Positions 23,200-31,244 of a stretch of DNA of 64,000 nucleotides are shown piece by piece; the stretch's first letter is position 1; each line of letters opens with the position of its first letter. The translations under genes and the position numbers were made by a program. The stretch spans positions 65,122 to 129,121 of the forward strand of contig CAYUWB010000001.1 in NCBI GenBank assembly GCA_964448305.1, read 5' to 3'. The notes below the pieces were generated by a model. The model did no database searches, was not told where the DNA came from, and was given only the letters and a program-made list of their open reading frames with translations. This DNA comes from Thioglobus_C sp964448305. Its GTDB lineage: Bacteria > Pseudomonadota > Gammaproteobacteria > PS1 > Pseudothioglobaceae.

Positions 23200-23860
23200 A
23201 AGAATTATTGGCTTGTTCTAGGCGCTCAGGTGTGCCGACATCTTGCCAGTAACCATTATAATGCTCGCCACTCAGTTGGCCGTTGGCGATGGCTTCTTTG
23301 AGTAAGGGGTAGAGCGGTAGTTTTTGCTCAGCTTCTAAATGTGATTTGAACAAATCTGGGTGGTAAATACCAATGCCAGAGAATGTGTAAGATTGCCCGT
23401 GAATATTGGTAATTTGGTGATTATCAATCAGTGAAAAATCCCCATTTAGATTATGAGGTGGATTATCAATGAGTAGCAAATGTGCGAGCGATCCAACGGG
23501 TAGGGTGAGCTTGGATAAGTCATAATCACAAAGTACATCAGAATTAATCACGATAAATGGCTCTTTGCCTAATAATGGCAATGCTTTAATAATGCCACCG
23601 GCAGTTTCTAGTGCGCCAGAGAATTCGTCACTATAAGTAACTTTAACGCCCATTCTTGCTCCGTTTCCTATGTAGGCTTTAATTTGCCATCCTAAATGCG
23701 CAACATTCACAAAAATATTGGTTATTTTGGCTTTTTTAAGTGCGATGATCGAGTGCTCTATTAATGTTAAGCCTCTAACTTTTAACAATGGTTTTGGGGT
23801 GGTTTTGGTGAGTGGCATCATGCGCTCACCTCTGCCTGCGGCTAAAATCATGGCTTTCAT
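23198..23860 (-). CDS. murU: N-acetylmuramate alpha-1-phosphate uridylyltransferase MurU
   Basis: Nucleotidyltransferase that makes UDP-MurNAc from MurNAc-1-phosphate in the Pseudomonas-type cell-wall recycling route. The 220 residues begin with the NTP-binding signature 'ILAAGRGERMMPLTKTTPKP', followed by 'KPLLKVRGLTLIEHSIIAL' and the metal-binding Asp in 'FIVINSDVLCDYDLS'. The short length without a C-terminal beta-helix fits MurU rather than GlmU or glucose-1-phosphate thymidylyltransferase. Its ATG overlaps the amgK stop in an ATGA, a pairing that is diagnostic for this pathway. It is the last gene of the rodA-to-murU operon. Confidence 0.9.
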   Translation of the reverse strand: MKAMILAAGRGERMMPLTKTTPKPLLKVRGLTLIEHSIIALKKAKITNIFVNVAHLGWQIKAYIGNGARMGVKVTYSDEFSGALETAGGIIKALPLLGKEPFIVINSDVLCDYDLSKLTLPVGSLAHLLLIDNPPHNLNGDFSLIDNHQITNIHGQSYTFSGIGIYHPDLFKSHLEAEQKLPLYPLLKEAIANGQLSGEHYNGYWQDVGTPERLEQANNS

Positions 23861-24810
23861 TGGTCTGCCTTGGTTAAATTTAGAATATTTTTTAAGTAAG
23901 AAAAATTTGTGTATTTATCAGCAATTTGCAAGACATATTTTTCAATCAGTGGAATATTTTTTAAATATTGATGTTTGTCATCACGAATAGATAAACGCTT
24001 AAATATGCCCAGTATTTTAAGGTGGCGTTGCAAGCCCATGAGGTCAAATTGTTTTTCAAACTCGTTAAGGCTAATAGTGAGTTTGGCTTGTTGATGGAAA
24101 TAGGCAAGCAAGGCTTGCACCTCGGATGGCTTTAGTTCGAAATAAGCGTCTTTAAGCAGTGAGACCAAATCATAAGTATTTGAGCCGATGACTGCGTCTT
24201 GGAAGTCAATCACACCGAGTTCGTTATTTTCTAACAACATTAAATTGCGCGAGTGGTAATCACGATGTACAAAGACTTGATCGGTACTTAGTGCGTTGTC
24301 ACTAAGTAAATTAAAAATGGTTTGTAATTGTGTGTGTTGTTCGCTACTTAGTGTTGGCAAGTACCAGTCGATCAGTAGTTGCATCTCAGTGGTGAGTAGG
24401 GTGTGGTCGTATGATGGGATGTTGGCTGAATGAGTTTCTAGTGATTGAATATCAATCAGAACATCAATGGCATTTTTGTAATGCTGAGCATCGAAGCTTT
24501 TTTGTTGCGCGTTTAAGAAGGTTTGATCGCCTAGATCTTCTAATAATAAGAAACCTTGATCTAGATTGGATTCAATAATTTTTGGTGCGTGTACACCGCC
24601 AGCACTCAAATGCTTAGCAATGCGAATAAAGGGTTCGCAGTTTTCCTTTGATGGCGGCGCATCCATGGCAATAAAAGAGGTGTTGTCACGCTCAATTCTA
24701 AAGTAACGACGAAAGCTGGCATCGTCGCTAGCAGTGGTGATGACAAAGTTGCCATCATCAAAGAAAATCTCTAGCCAGTCGGTGAGTAAATCTAGGCGCT
24801 GGTCAGTCAT
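23857..24810 (-). CDS. amgK: N-acetylmuramate/N-acetylglucosamine-1-kinase AmgK
   Basis: Aminoglycoside-phosphotransferase-fold kinase that phosphorylates MurNAc at C1 in peptidoglycan salvage. The ATG at 24810 gives 317 residues; an alternative at 24834 adds eight, and neither has a Shine-Dalgarno. 'SDDASFRRYFRIERD' (about 30) corresponds to the nucleotide-binding strand. The catalytic loop is 'VFVHRDYHSRNLML' (about 180), with the metal-binding Asp in 'LGVIDFQDAVIGSNTYDLVS'. The ATGA link to murU fixes the identity better than sequence alone. It overlaps the transaminase gene by eight bases. Confidence 0.9.
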   Translation of the reverse strand: MTDQRLDLLTDWLEIFFDDGNFVITTASDDASFRRYFRIERDNTSFIAMDAPPSKENCEPFIRIAKHLSAGGVHAPKIIESNLDQGFLLLEDLGDQTFLNAQQKSFDAQHYKNAIDVLIDIQSLETHSANIPSYDHTLLTTEMQLLIDWYLPTLSSEQHTQLQTIFNLLSDNALSTDQVFVHRDYHSRNLMLLENNELGVIDFQDAVIGSNTYDLVSLLKDAYFELKPSEVQALLAYFHQQAKLTISLNEFEKQFDLMGLQRHLKILGIFKRLSIRDDKHQYLKNIPLIEKYVLQIADKYTNFSYLKNILNLTKADQ

Positions 24811-25636
24811 TTTTAAGTAGTTGGTATTGCTCATATACGCACGACCAAGCTGGATGAATAATACCTTGATTAATAGGCTGATTGTCTAGCAAGGTAATGG
24901 GCATAATCTCACGTGTTGAGCTTGAGATCCACAGTCCATCCGCTTGTAGGATGTTATCTAATGAAAACGGGGTTTCTTGTATATCAAGATTGCAAGCTTT
25001 GGCACTACTAATGACTAAATCACGGGTGATGCCTGAAAGAATATTAGCGCCAGTCGGGTGGGTAAATAGCGTGTTGTTTTTGAGAATAAAGACATTAGAA
25101 GTAGCGCCTTCAGTAATCTCGTTATTGCGATATAAAACCATCTCTTCAACTTGGTGTTGTTTGGCTTCTTGCGCATAGAGAATGTTGGCTAATAATGAAG
25201 TGGATTTGATATCACACCGATGCCAGCGAATGTCTTCACGTGTTAGCGCAGAAAATCCGACCTCTAGTTGTGCTTTTGTTTTAGCGATGAGCGGGTTGGC
25301 TTCAGCATATATCGTTGGTGTTAAGTCGTCAAAATTGTGTTTTCTTTGAGTATCAGCACCGCGGGTGATTTGTAAATAAAGCGATTGATCCGACTTAGAT
25401 GAAAAACTACTGAGTTTGGTTAGAATGTTGTGCCACTTGTCATATGAATAAGGGTTAGTGATTTGGATTGAGTCTAGGCTTTTTTGCAAGCGATCTAGGT
25501 GCTCAGTCAGGCGAAAGATTTTGCCATTGTAAACTGGGATGACTTCATAAACCCCGTCACCAAATAAAAAACCTCTATCCATAACGGAAATAGAGGCTTT
25601 ATTTTTTGCGATAAAATCGCCGTTAAGATAGACCAT
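24803..25636 (-). CDS. dat: D-amino acid transaminase (class IV PLP aminotransferase)
   Basis: Probable D-alanine transaminase, which would supply D-Ala or D-Glu for peptidoglycan. The 277 residues from the ATG at 25636 start 'MVYLNGDFIAKNKASISVMD' and 'RGFLFGDGVYEVIPVYNGK', the fold-type IV signature. The PLP lysine lies in 'CDIKSTSLLANILYAQEAK' (about 145). 'EGATSNVFILKNNTLFTHPT' and 'SGITRDLVI' are further class markers. Branched-chain aminotransferase IlvE is the alternative within the same class, but the place right after dacA inside a cell-wall operon favours D-amino acid use. The start overlaps the dacA stop by one base (TAATG); an upstream ATG at 25669 lies inside dacA. Confidence 0.85.
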   Translation of the reverse strand: MVYLNGDFIAKNKASISVMDRGFLFGDGVYEVIPVYNGKIFRLTEHLDRLQKSLDSIQITNPYSYDKWHNILTKLSSFSSKSDQSLYLQITRGADTQRKHNFDDLTPTIYAEANPLIAKTKAQLEVGFSALTREDIRWHRCDIKSTSLLANILYAQEAKQHQVEEMVLYRNNEITEGATSNVFILKNNTLFTHPTGANILSGITRDLVISSAKACNLDIQETPFSLDNILQADGLWISSSTREIMPITLLDNQPINQGIIHPAWSCVYEQYQLLKND

Positions 25637-26787
25637 TAAAATCCGAATAAAGAGAGTATCCAGCTCCAAATTTGGCTAAAGAATCCAGACTCAGGCGCAT
25701 CTTCTAGTGCTACTAATGGTAGCTTAGCAAGATTTTTACCTTCAAATTTAATCACTAGGTTGCCAATGCTATCGCCTTTTTTGACGGGTGCAGATAGTCC
25801 AGCATTAAGCTCAATGGCTTGTTGAGATAATTTGTACTGACCGCGTGCTAGGGTAATGGCTTTTGAGTCTTGAAGGCCAACTTTGATTTCATCTTTGGTA
25901 GAACCAGAGATTGGGATACTTTTAGTAATTTCGCCAATATTTTTGGTCTCGAAAAAGCGGAAACCATAGTCTAGTATTTTTTGTGTTTGTGAGGTGCGCG
26001 CTTCCACAGAAGTTGAGCCTAATACAACTGAGATAAGGCGCATATCCATGCGATTAGCACTGGCTACTAGATTGTATTGTGCCTTTTCAGTGTAGCCAGT
26101 TTTAAGGCCATCAACGGTGTTATCACTCCATAAAAGTTTGTTGCGATTTGGTTGTTTGATGTCATGGTGAGTGAACTCTTTTTCACTATACCAAGGGTAG
26201 AACTCTGGGAAGTCTCTAATCGTAGCAGCTGCCAGTTTTGCCATATCAGATGCGGTGGTGTGCTGGTCTTTATAGTCAAGACCAGAAGCATTTTCAAAAC
26301 GAGTATTGTGCATACCGAGCTCTTTCGCGTATTGATTCATGTAAGCGGTAAAGGTGCCTTCTGTGCCAGCGATATGTTCTGCCATCGCAACGGCAGCATC
26401 ATTGCCTGATTGGATAATCATGCCTTTCAATAAGATTTTAAGTTTGATGGTTTTGCCTACCTCTACAAAACTTTTTGAACCCATGGTTTTCCAAGCTTTT
26501 TCACTGATTTTTACATCGTCTTCTAAGCTGGCTCTACCGTCTTTGATTAATTGGAAAACCACGTAAGCAGTCATTAGCTTGGTTAAGCTGGCTGGTGAGC
26601 GTTTTTCGTGAGGCTTGTTTGAGGCGATAACAGCACCTGAGTTGTAGTCAAGCACAACATACGAAGCTGCATTGATAGAAGGTTGTTTTGGTGTGATAAA
26701 AATAGCGGCTTGAAGGTTAAGCGAAGCGATGCTAATTGCAACAACAAATAAGGTTGATATTTTTTTTATAAGTGATTGATATTTCAT
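25636..26787 (-). CDS. dacA: D-alanyl-D-alanine carboxypeptidase (PBP5/6 family)
   Basis: Periplasmic penicillin-binding protein that trims the terminal D-Ala of peptidoglycan stem peptides. The 383 residues have a signal peptide (about 1-27), then the three active-site motifs SxxK ('SPASLTKLMTAY', about 65), SxN ('IQSGNDAAVAMAEHIAG', about 127) and KTG ('DGLKTGYTEKAQYN', about 230). A C-terminal beta domain (about 283-360) and a final amphipathic/hydrophobic anchor ('FFSQIWSWILSLFGF') follow, as in DacA/DacC. It lies between mltB (six-base gap) and dat. It could equally be called dacC. Confidence 0.95.
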   Translation of the reverse strand: MKYQSLIKKISTLFVVAISIASLNLQAAIFITPKQPSINAASYVVLDYNSGAVIASNKPHEKRSPASLTKLMTAYVVFQLIKDGRASLEDDVKISEKAWKTMGSKSFVEVGKTIKLKILLKGMIIQSGNDAAVAMAEHIAGTEGTFTAYMNQYAKELGMHNTRFENASGLDYKDQHTTASDMAKLAAATIRDFPEFYPWYSEKEFTHHDIKQPNRNKLLWSDNTVDGLKTGYTEKAQYNLVASANRMDMRLISVVLGSTSVEARTSQTQKILDYGFRFFETKNIGEITKSIPISGSTKDEIKVGLQDSKAITLARGQYKLSQQAIELNAGLSAPVKKGDSIGNLVIKFEGKNLAKLPLVALEDAPESGFFSQIWSWILSLFGF

Positions 26788-26793
26788 ATTTTT

Positions 26794-27798
26794 TTATTGA
26801 TTATTTTGATTGAATTGTTGCTTTATTTTTTTTGATAATTGATAGGCAGTCATGGCGTATCTGTTATCGTGATTATAACGGGTTAATATATAAAAATTCC
26901 AAAAAGTGAGCCAGGTTTCGTCAATTTTTTGTTGTGGCAGGCGAATAAAAGCAAGCTTGGTTTTATTGGGGATGTCTGTATCGATATTCAAACCCTTGCT
27001 ACGCCAGTACTTGGCATTTTTCTTAGGTTTGTTGGTAGAGCGTTTGGCGTATTTTAAATGCGTGCTTGATAGTGAAATAGGGCGGGCAATTTCTCCGAAG
27101 TTATGCCACTGGTGTTTGTCGAAATAATTAGCAATAGAGCCGATAGCGTCAATCGGATCTGAAAATAAATCAATCTTGCCGTCTTGGTTAAAATCAACCG
27201 CGTAATGACGGTATGAGCTAGCGATAAACTGCGGATAGCCCATTGCGCCAGCGTATGAACCTTTAATGGCTAATGGCGGTATCGCATTCTCACGTGACAT
27301 CAGCAAGAAAGATTCAAGCTCTTTTTTGTAAAAATTGCGTCGTCGGTAATTACCAAATGCACGTTTTGCTAAAGTTTCTAATGTAGGGTGTGCGCCTTTT
27401 TTATGGCCATAGCTGGTTTCTATTCCAAGAATAGCAACGATAATTTCGATTGGCACATTGTAAGTGGATTCGGCTCGTTTTAAAGTGGCGAGGTTATCTC
27501 GCCAAAATTTCACCCCGTTTTGAATACGGGCTTGAGTGAGAAACAAGTCTCTGTACTTGTCCCAAGCCATTGGTTTTTTTCTGGGTTTTTTGGTTTTCTG
27601 GGTTTTTTTCTTAGATTTGTCAGCGACAGTTAGCTCAATTGTAGAAAAAATAAGCAACAGTTCGTCTTTATTAAAACGGTGCTCTGACACCATTTTATTA
27701 ATGAAATTTTGTGTGGATTTAAACTGTGTGGCCGGCAGTGTTTTGGCTGATGCTAAATAGGGCAGCAATAGCAACGATAAGATTAATGACCTCAACAT
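26794..27798 (-). CDS. mltB: Lytic murein transglycosylase B
   Basis: Cleaves the MurNAc-GlcNAc bond of peptidoglycan with formation of 1,6-anhydroMurNAc. The 334 residues have a signal peptide (1-18). The catalytic Glu is in 'VAILGIETSYGHKKGAHPTL' (about 127), and the lysozyme-like signature is 'SYAGAMGYPQFIASSYRHYA' (about 183). An EF-hand-like Ca site reads 'DFNQDGKIDLFSDPIDAIGS'. There is a Lys-rich loop (about 58-75). No Cys follows the signal sequence in lipobox form, so it is likely soluble in the periplasm. It lies between rodA (five-base gap) and dacA. Confidence 0.95.
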   Translation of the reverse strand: MLRSLILSLLLLPYLASAKTLPATQFKSTQNFINKMVSEHRFNKDELLLIFSTIELTVADKSKKKTQKTKKPRKKPMAWDKYRDLFLTQARIQNGVKFWRDNLATLKRAESTYNVPIEIIVAILGIETSYGHKKGAHPTLETLAKRAFGNYRRRNFYKKELESFLLMSRENAIPPLAIKGSYAGAMGYPQFIASSYRHYAVDFNQDGKIDLFSDPIDAIGSIANYFDKHQWHNFGEIARPISLSSTHLKYAKRSTNKPKKNAKYWRSKGLNIDTDIPNKTKLAFIRLPQQKIDETWLTFWNFYILTRYNHDNRYAMTAYQLSKKIKQQFNQNNQ

Positions 27799-27803
27799 AT
27801 TGT

Positions 27804-28949
27804 TTATAGTTTGCTCAGATAACTTGGTGTTTTATGCTTACGAATAGACATAATAATACCAAAGCTAGCCATGAGTGTAATCAGTGATGAGCCACCATAA
27901 CTGATGAGTGGTAAAGGTACGCCAACAACAGGCAAGAGCCCAGACACCATGCCAATATTAACAAAGATATAAGTAAAGAAAATCAGTGTTAAGCTGGCAC
28001 CGAGTAATTTAGAAAAAGTGTCTTCTGATTCAAAAGAGATGACAAAACAGCGATAAATAATAAGACCGTAAATACAAAAAAGTAACAACACGCCTATAAA
28101 GCCTAATTCTTCAGCAATGACGGCAAAGATGAAGTCGGTGGTGTGTTCAGGTAGGAAATTAAGCTGTGATTGTGATCCTTGTTCGATGCCTTTTCCTAAT
28201 AAGCCACCAGAGCCAATAGCGATTTTTGATTGTAAGATATGATAGCCTGAGCCGAGTGGGTCAGAGCTTGGGTCAATGAGTGTAAGGATGCGTTTTTTCT
28301 GGTAGGCCATGAGTAGATAATTCCAGGCGATATAGCCACCAGCACCAATGATTGAGGCGATCAAACTAAGATTAAGCCAGTTGTTGTGTTTGATTAATTG
28401 AATGCGAATACCTGAGAAAAATAATACATAAACACCACTAGCGCCAATGAGTAATGAGGTGCCTAGGTCTGGTTGTTTGGCGATAAGCAAAACAATGGCA
28501 ACAATCGAAATAATAGAAATTAATATGGGCAGTGGTTTGGGTGGTAGGGTTTTTTCACTCAGGATAGAGGCGATCGCAATTGGCACAATTACTTTCATCA
28601 GTTCTGAAGGCTGAAAGCGCACAAAACCCAAATCAAGCCAGCGTTGAGCGCCACCACTACTGGAGCCGAATAACAACACAAGTATTAATAAAAAAATACC
28701 AAACAGCATTAAATAAGGCGAGTATCGGCGGAAAAGATAAGGTGGTATTTGTGCGATGACTAACATGGTGCTAAAGGCAAGCACAAAGTGCGTAATTTGC
28801 TTATAAAGTAGCGTTGTTGAAGCAGCAGAAGCACTGTAAAGCACCATCAAGCCAAATGAGCTGATACCCACTAACAATAAGAATAACGGCGTATCCATCT
28901 TAAAATAATGCCAAAAATGGCGAATTTTACCCAGTGGTGTGCGTGTCAT
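27804..28949 (-). CDS. rodA: Rod-shape peptidoglycan glycosyltransferase RodA
   Basis: SEDS-family polymerase that builds lateral wall glycan with PBP2. The 381 residues are strongly hydrophobic, with about ten membrane segments. SEDS signatures are 'GGAQRWLDLGFVRFQPSELM' (about 101), 'LIAKQPDLGTSLLIGASGVY' (about 154), 'FLPEHTTDFIFAVIAEELGF' (about 266) and 'VVGVPLPLISYGGSSLITLM' (about 345). These distinguish RodA (HTTDFIFAVIAEE and PLISYGGSS) from most FtsW forms. It overlaps the upstream Mth938-like gene in an ATGA. pbp2/mrdA is not in the window. Confidence 0.96.
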   Translation of the reverse strand: MTRTPLGKIRHFWHYFKMDTPLFLLLVGISSFGLMVLYSASAASTTLLYKQITHFVLAFSTMLVIAQIPPYLFRRYSPYLMLFGIFLLILVLLFGSSSGGAQRWLDLGFVRFQPSELMKVIVPIAIASILSEKTLPPKPLPILISIISIVAIVLLIAKQPDLGTSLLIGASGVYVLFFSGIRIQLIKHNNWLNLSLIASIIGAGGYIAWNYLLMAYQKKRILTLIDPSSDPLGSGYHILQSKIAIGSGGLLGKGIEQGSQSQLNFLPEHTTDFIFAVIAEELGFIGVLLLFCIYGLIIYRCFVISFESEDTFSKLLGASLTLIFFTYIFVNIGMVSGLLPVVGVPLPLISYGGSSLITLMASFGIIMSIRKHKTPSYLSKL

Positions 28950-29308
28950 AATAGCAGTAGACCAACACGTCGAACATCGGACAATAGCAAGTTAAAACTT
29001 CGACAAGCAGACTCGTTGTTCATGCTCTCTACACCGATACCCATTTGTTGAATAGCTACTTGTTGCTTCGGTTGTAGAAATTTAGGCACTTTGCCTGTAC
29101 CAATAATCAGTATGTCGATATCGTCTTGTGAGCTCAGCGGGAAAAGCGAGGCTTTATCTAACGCTTCTAAGTTGGTTATTTCAATTTCTGATGAATAACT
29201 GGATGAAATAAAACAAGGTATTTTTAATACGCAATGCGCTAATTTAACTTGAGAATCGTCAACAGAAACAATAGAATTTTGTTCAGATTCTTGTTGATTA
29301 AATTCCAT
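28946..29308 (-). CDS. Mth938-domain protein (DUF498, NDUFAF3-like)
   Basis: A 120-residue protein of the Mth938/DUF498 fold, which also includes the mitochondrial complex I assembly factor NDUFAF3; the bacterial role is unknown. The core shows 'DIDILIIGTGKVPKFLQP' (about 63-80) and the C-terminal signature 'GIGVESMNNESACRSFNLLL' followed by 'SDVRRVGLLLL'. It is the first gene of the cell-wall operon and overlaps rodA by four bases. It diverges from the Sel1 gene at 29388. No signal peptide is present. Confidence 0.85.
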   Translation of the reverse strand: MEFNQQESEQNSIVSVDDSQVKLAHCVLKIPCFISSSYSSEIEITNLEALDKASLFPLSSQDDIDILIIGTGKVPKFLQPKQQVAIQQMGIGVESMNNESACRSFNLLLSDVRRVGLLLL

Positions 29309-29387
29309 GTTGATATTGAGCTTATTTGAAGGTTTAAAAATACATTATAACCGTGTAAAATTATTCTATTTTTAAATAATAATAACA

Positions 29388-29834
29388 ATGTCTAATTCTA
29401 ACGAAACTGATGCATTTTCTGCAGACTTATCAAGTGGTATAGCTGCCTTTGATTCAAAAAACTTTTCAATGGCTTATCAGCTGTTAGCGCCATTAGCTGC
29501 TCAAGGCAATGCGGAATCATTATGGCGATTGGGCATGATGCAAATGAATGGTCTGGGTATGGTTGAAAACCAACCCTTGGGCTTTGAAAATTTTATCCAG
29601 GCAGCAAAGCAAGGTCATGCCTTTGCACACCATATGATTGGCGTCGCTTATATGACCGGAGAAGGCGTAGATAAAGACATTAATAAAGCCATTGAATGGT
29701 TTGAAAAAGCAGCTGATTTTGATTTGCCAGGCGCAATGTATGCATTAGGCATGCTGTACGAAGATGGCAAAGAAGTGCCGAAGGATGTTGATAAAGCGCA
29801 GGCTTGGTACGCTAAAGCTGAAAAGGTTTCTTAA
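29388..29834 (+). CDS. Sel1-repeat (TPR-like) protein
   Basis: A 148-residue cytoplasmic protein made largely of Sel1-like repeats. Repeat features are 'AAQGNAESLWRLGMMQMNGL', 'AAKQGHAFAHHMIGVAYMTG' and 'AADFDLPGAMYALGMLYEDG'. Such repeats usually mediate protein contacts; no catalytic motif is seen and no signal peptide is present. The gene stops four bases before the gltX ATG, so it is the leader gene of the gltX-glnD run. The function cannot be inferred from this. Confidence 0.88.
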   Translation: MSNSNETDAFSADLSSGIAAFDSKNFSMAYQLLAPLAAQGNAESLWRLGMMQMNGLGMVENQPLGFENFIQAAKQGHAFAHHMIGVAYMTGEGVDKDINKAIEWFEKAADFDLPGAMYALGMLYEDGKEVPKDVDKAQAWYAKAEKVS

Positions 29835-29838
29835 ACTA

Positions 29839-31227
29839 ATGAAATCAAGATTCGCCCCATCGCCTACTGGGTACTTACATATTGGCGGCGCTAGAACAGC
29901 CTTATTTGCTTGGCTATGGGCTAAAAAAGAACAAGGTCAGTTTATCTTGCGTATTGAAGATACAGATCGAGAACGTTCTACTCAAGCTTCAGTTGATGCA
30001 ATTTTAGATGGTATGAAGTGGCTAGGGCTAGAGCATGATGAAGGCCCTTATTATCAAACTGATCGATTTGACCGATACGAAGCCGTTATTCAACAGCTTT
30101 TAGCAGAAGATAAAGCTTATTATTGTGAGTGCTCACAAGAACGATTACAAATCCTGCGTGACGAGTTGACGGTTAAAGGCGAAAAGGCCAAATATGACGG
30201 CCACTGCCAACACAAAAAGCTAACCGCTGGCGTGGTGCGTTTTCGCAATCCGACCCAGGGTAACGTGGTGTTTTCAGACTTAGTCAAGGGTGACATCAGT
30301 GTGCATAATAAAGAGCTGGATGATTTGATTATTGCGCGTAGCGATGGCACGCCAACTTATAATTTAACCGTGGTAATCGATGATCATGACATGGAGATTG
30401 ACTGTGTCATTCGTGGTGACGACCATATTAATAACACCCCTAGACAGATTAACTTGTACGAAGCACTTGGCTGGGATTTACCAACCTTTGCACACCTACC
30501 AATGATTTTGGGTGGTGATGGCGCAAGACTTTCAAAACGCCATGGTGCGGTGAGCGTGATGGCTTATCGGGATGCAGGATTTTTACCTGAAGCACTGCTT
30601 AATTACTTGGTACGTTTAGGCTGGTCACATGGTGATCAAGAGGTGTTTTCTATTGATGAGATGATTCGATTGTTTGAGCTTAAAGATGTCAATAAAGCGC
30701 CCGGTAGTTTTAATCAAGATAAACTTATTTGGTTAAATCAAGAATATATCAAATCAGCTGATATGACGCATTTAATTGAACAACTTGATTGGCACCTTAA
30801 TGAGCAATCAATTGATACTAGTAACGGCCCTGATGTTGCTAAAGTAATTGATGCGCTACGAGAGCGATCCAAGACTTTGGTGGAAATGGCACAGAGCATG
30901 AAAATGTTTTATCAGGATTTTGATCAGTTTGATGAAAAAGCGGCTAATAAGCAATTTAAACCTGCGGCTGAGCCGATCATTAAAGCATTAATCGATCATT
31001 ATTCTCAGCTAGAAGATTGGTCAAGTGTGGCGATTCACAATATTGTAAAAGCCGTATGTGATGAACAAGACGTAGGTTTTGGTAAAGTTGGTCAACCTTT
31101 TAGATTGGCACTCAGTGGTACAGGTAATGCAGGCAGTATTGATGTAGTAGCCGAACTTGTTGGTAAAGACAGAACTTTGGCCCGTCTTAAAATGGCACTT
31201 GATTATATTGCTCAAATAGACAATTAA
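29839..31227 (+). CDS. gltX: Glutamyl-tRNA synthetase
   Basis: Class I synthetase charging tRNA-Glu; the Glu-tRNA also feeds tetrapyrrole synthesis. The start at 29839 (MKSRFAPSPTGYLHIGGART) matches the family; an earlier in-frame ATG lies inside the Sel1 gene. The HIGH motif is 'GYLHIGGARTAL', and the KMSKS-type motif is 'ARLSKRHGAVSVMAY' (about 235). The zinc-ribbon region 'CECSQERLQILRDEL...CQH' (about 95-130) is present. The C-terminal half is the all-helical anticodon-binding domain. The length of 462 residues is normal, and 'FRLALSGTGNAGSIDVV' near the end matches the discriminating type. Confidence 0.96.
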   Translation: MKSRFAPSPTGYLHIGGARTALFAWLWAKKEQGQFILRIEDTDRERSTQASVDAILDGMKWLGLEHDEGPYYQTDRFDRYEAVIQQLLAEDKAYYCECSQERLQILRDELTVKGEKAKYDGHCQHKKLTAGVVRFRNPTQGNVVFSDLVKGDISVHNKELDDLIIARSDGTPTYNLTVVIDDHDMEIDCVIRGDDHINNTPRQINLYEALGWDLPTFAHLPMILGGDGARLSKRHGAVSVMAYRDAGFLPEALLNYLVRLGWSHGDQEVFSIDEMIRLFELKDVNKAPGSFNQDKLIWLNQEYIKSADMTHLIEQLDWHLNEQSIDTSNGPDVAKVIDALRERSKTLVEMAQSMKMFYQDFDQFDEKAANKQFKPAAEPIIKALIDHYSQLEDWSSVAIHNIVKAVCDEQDVGFGKVGQPFRLALSGTGNAGSIDVVAELVGKDRTLARLKMALDYIAQIDN

Positions 31228-31244
31228 TCAGTTATCATCTAGTC

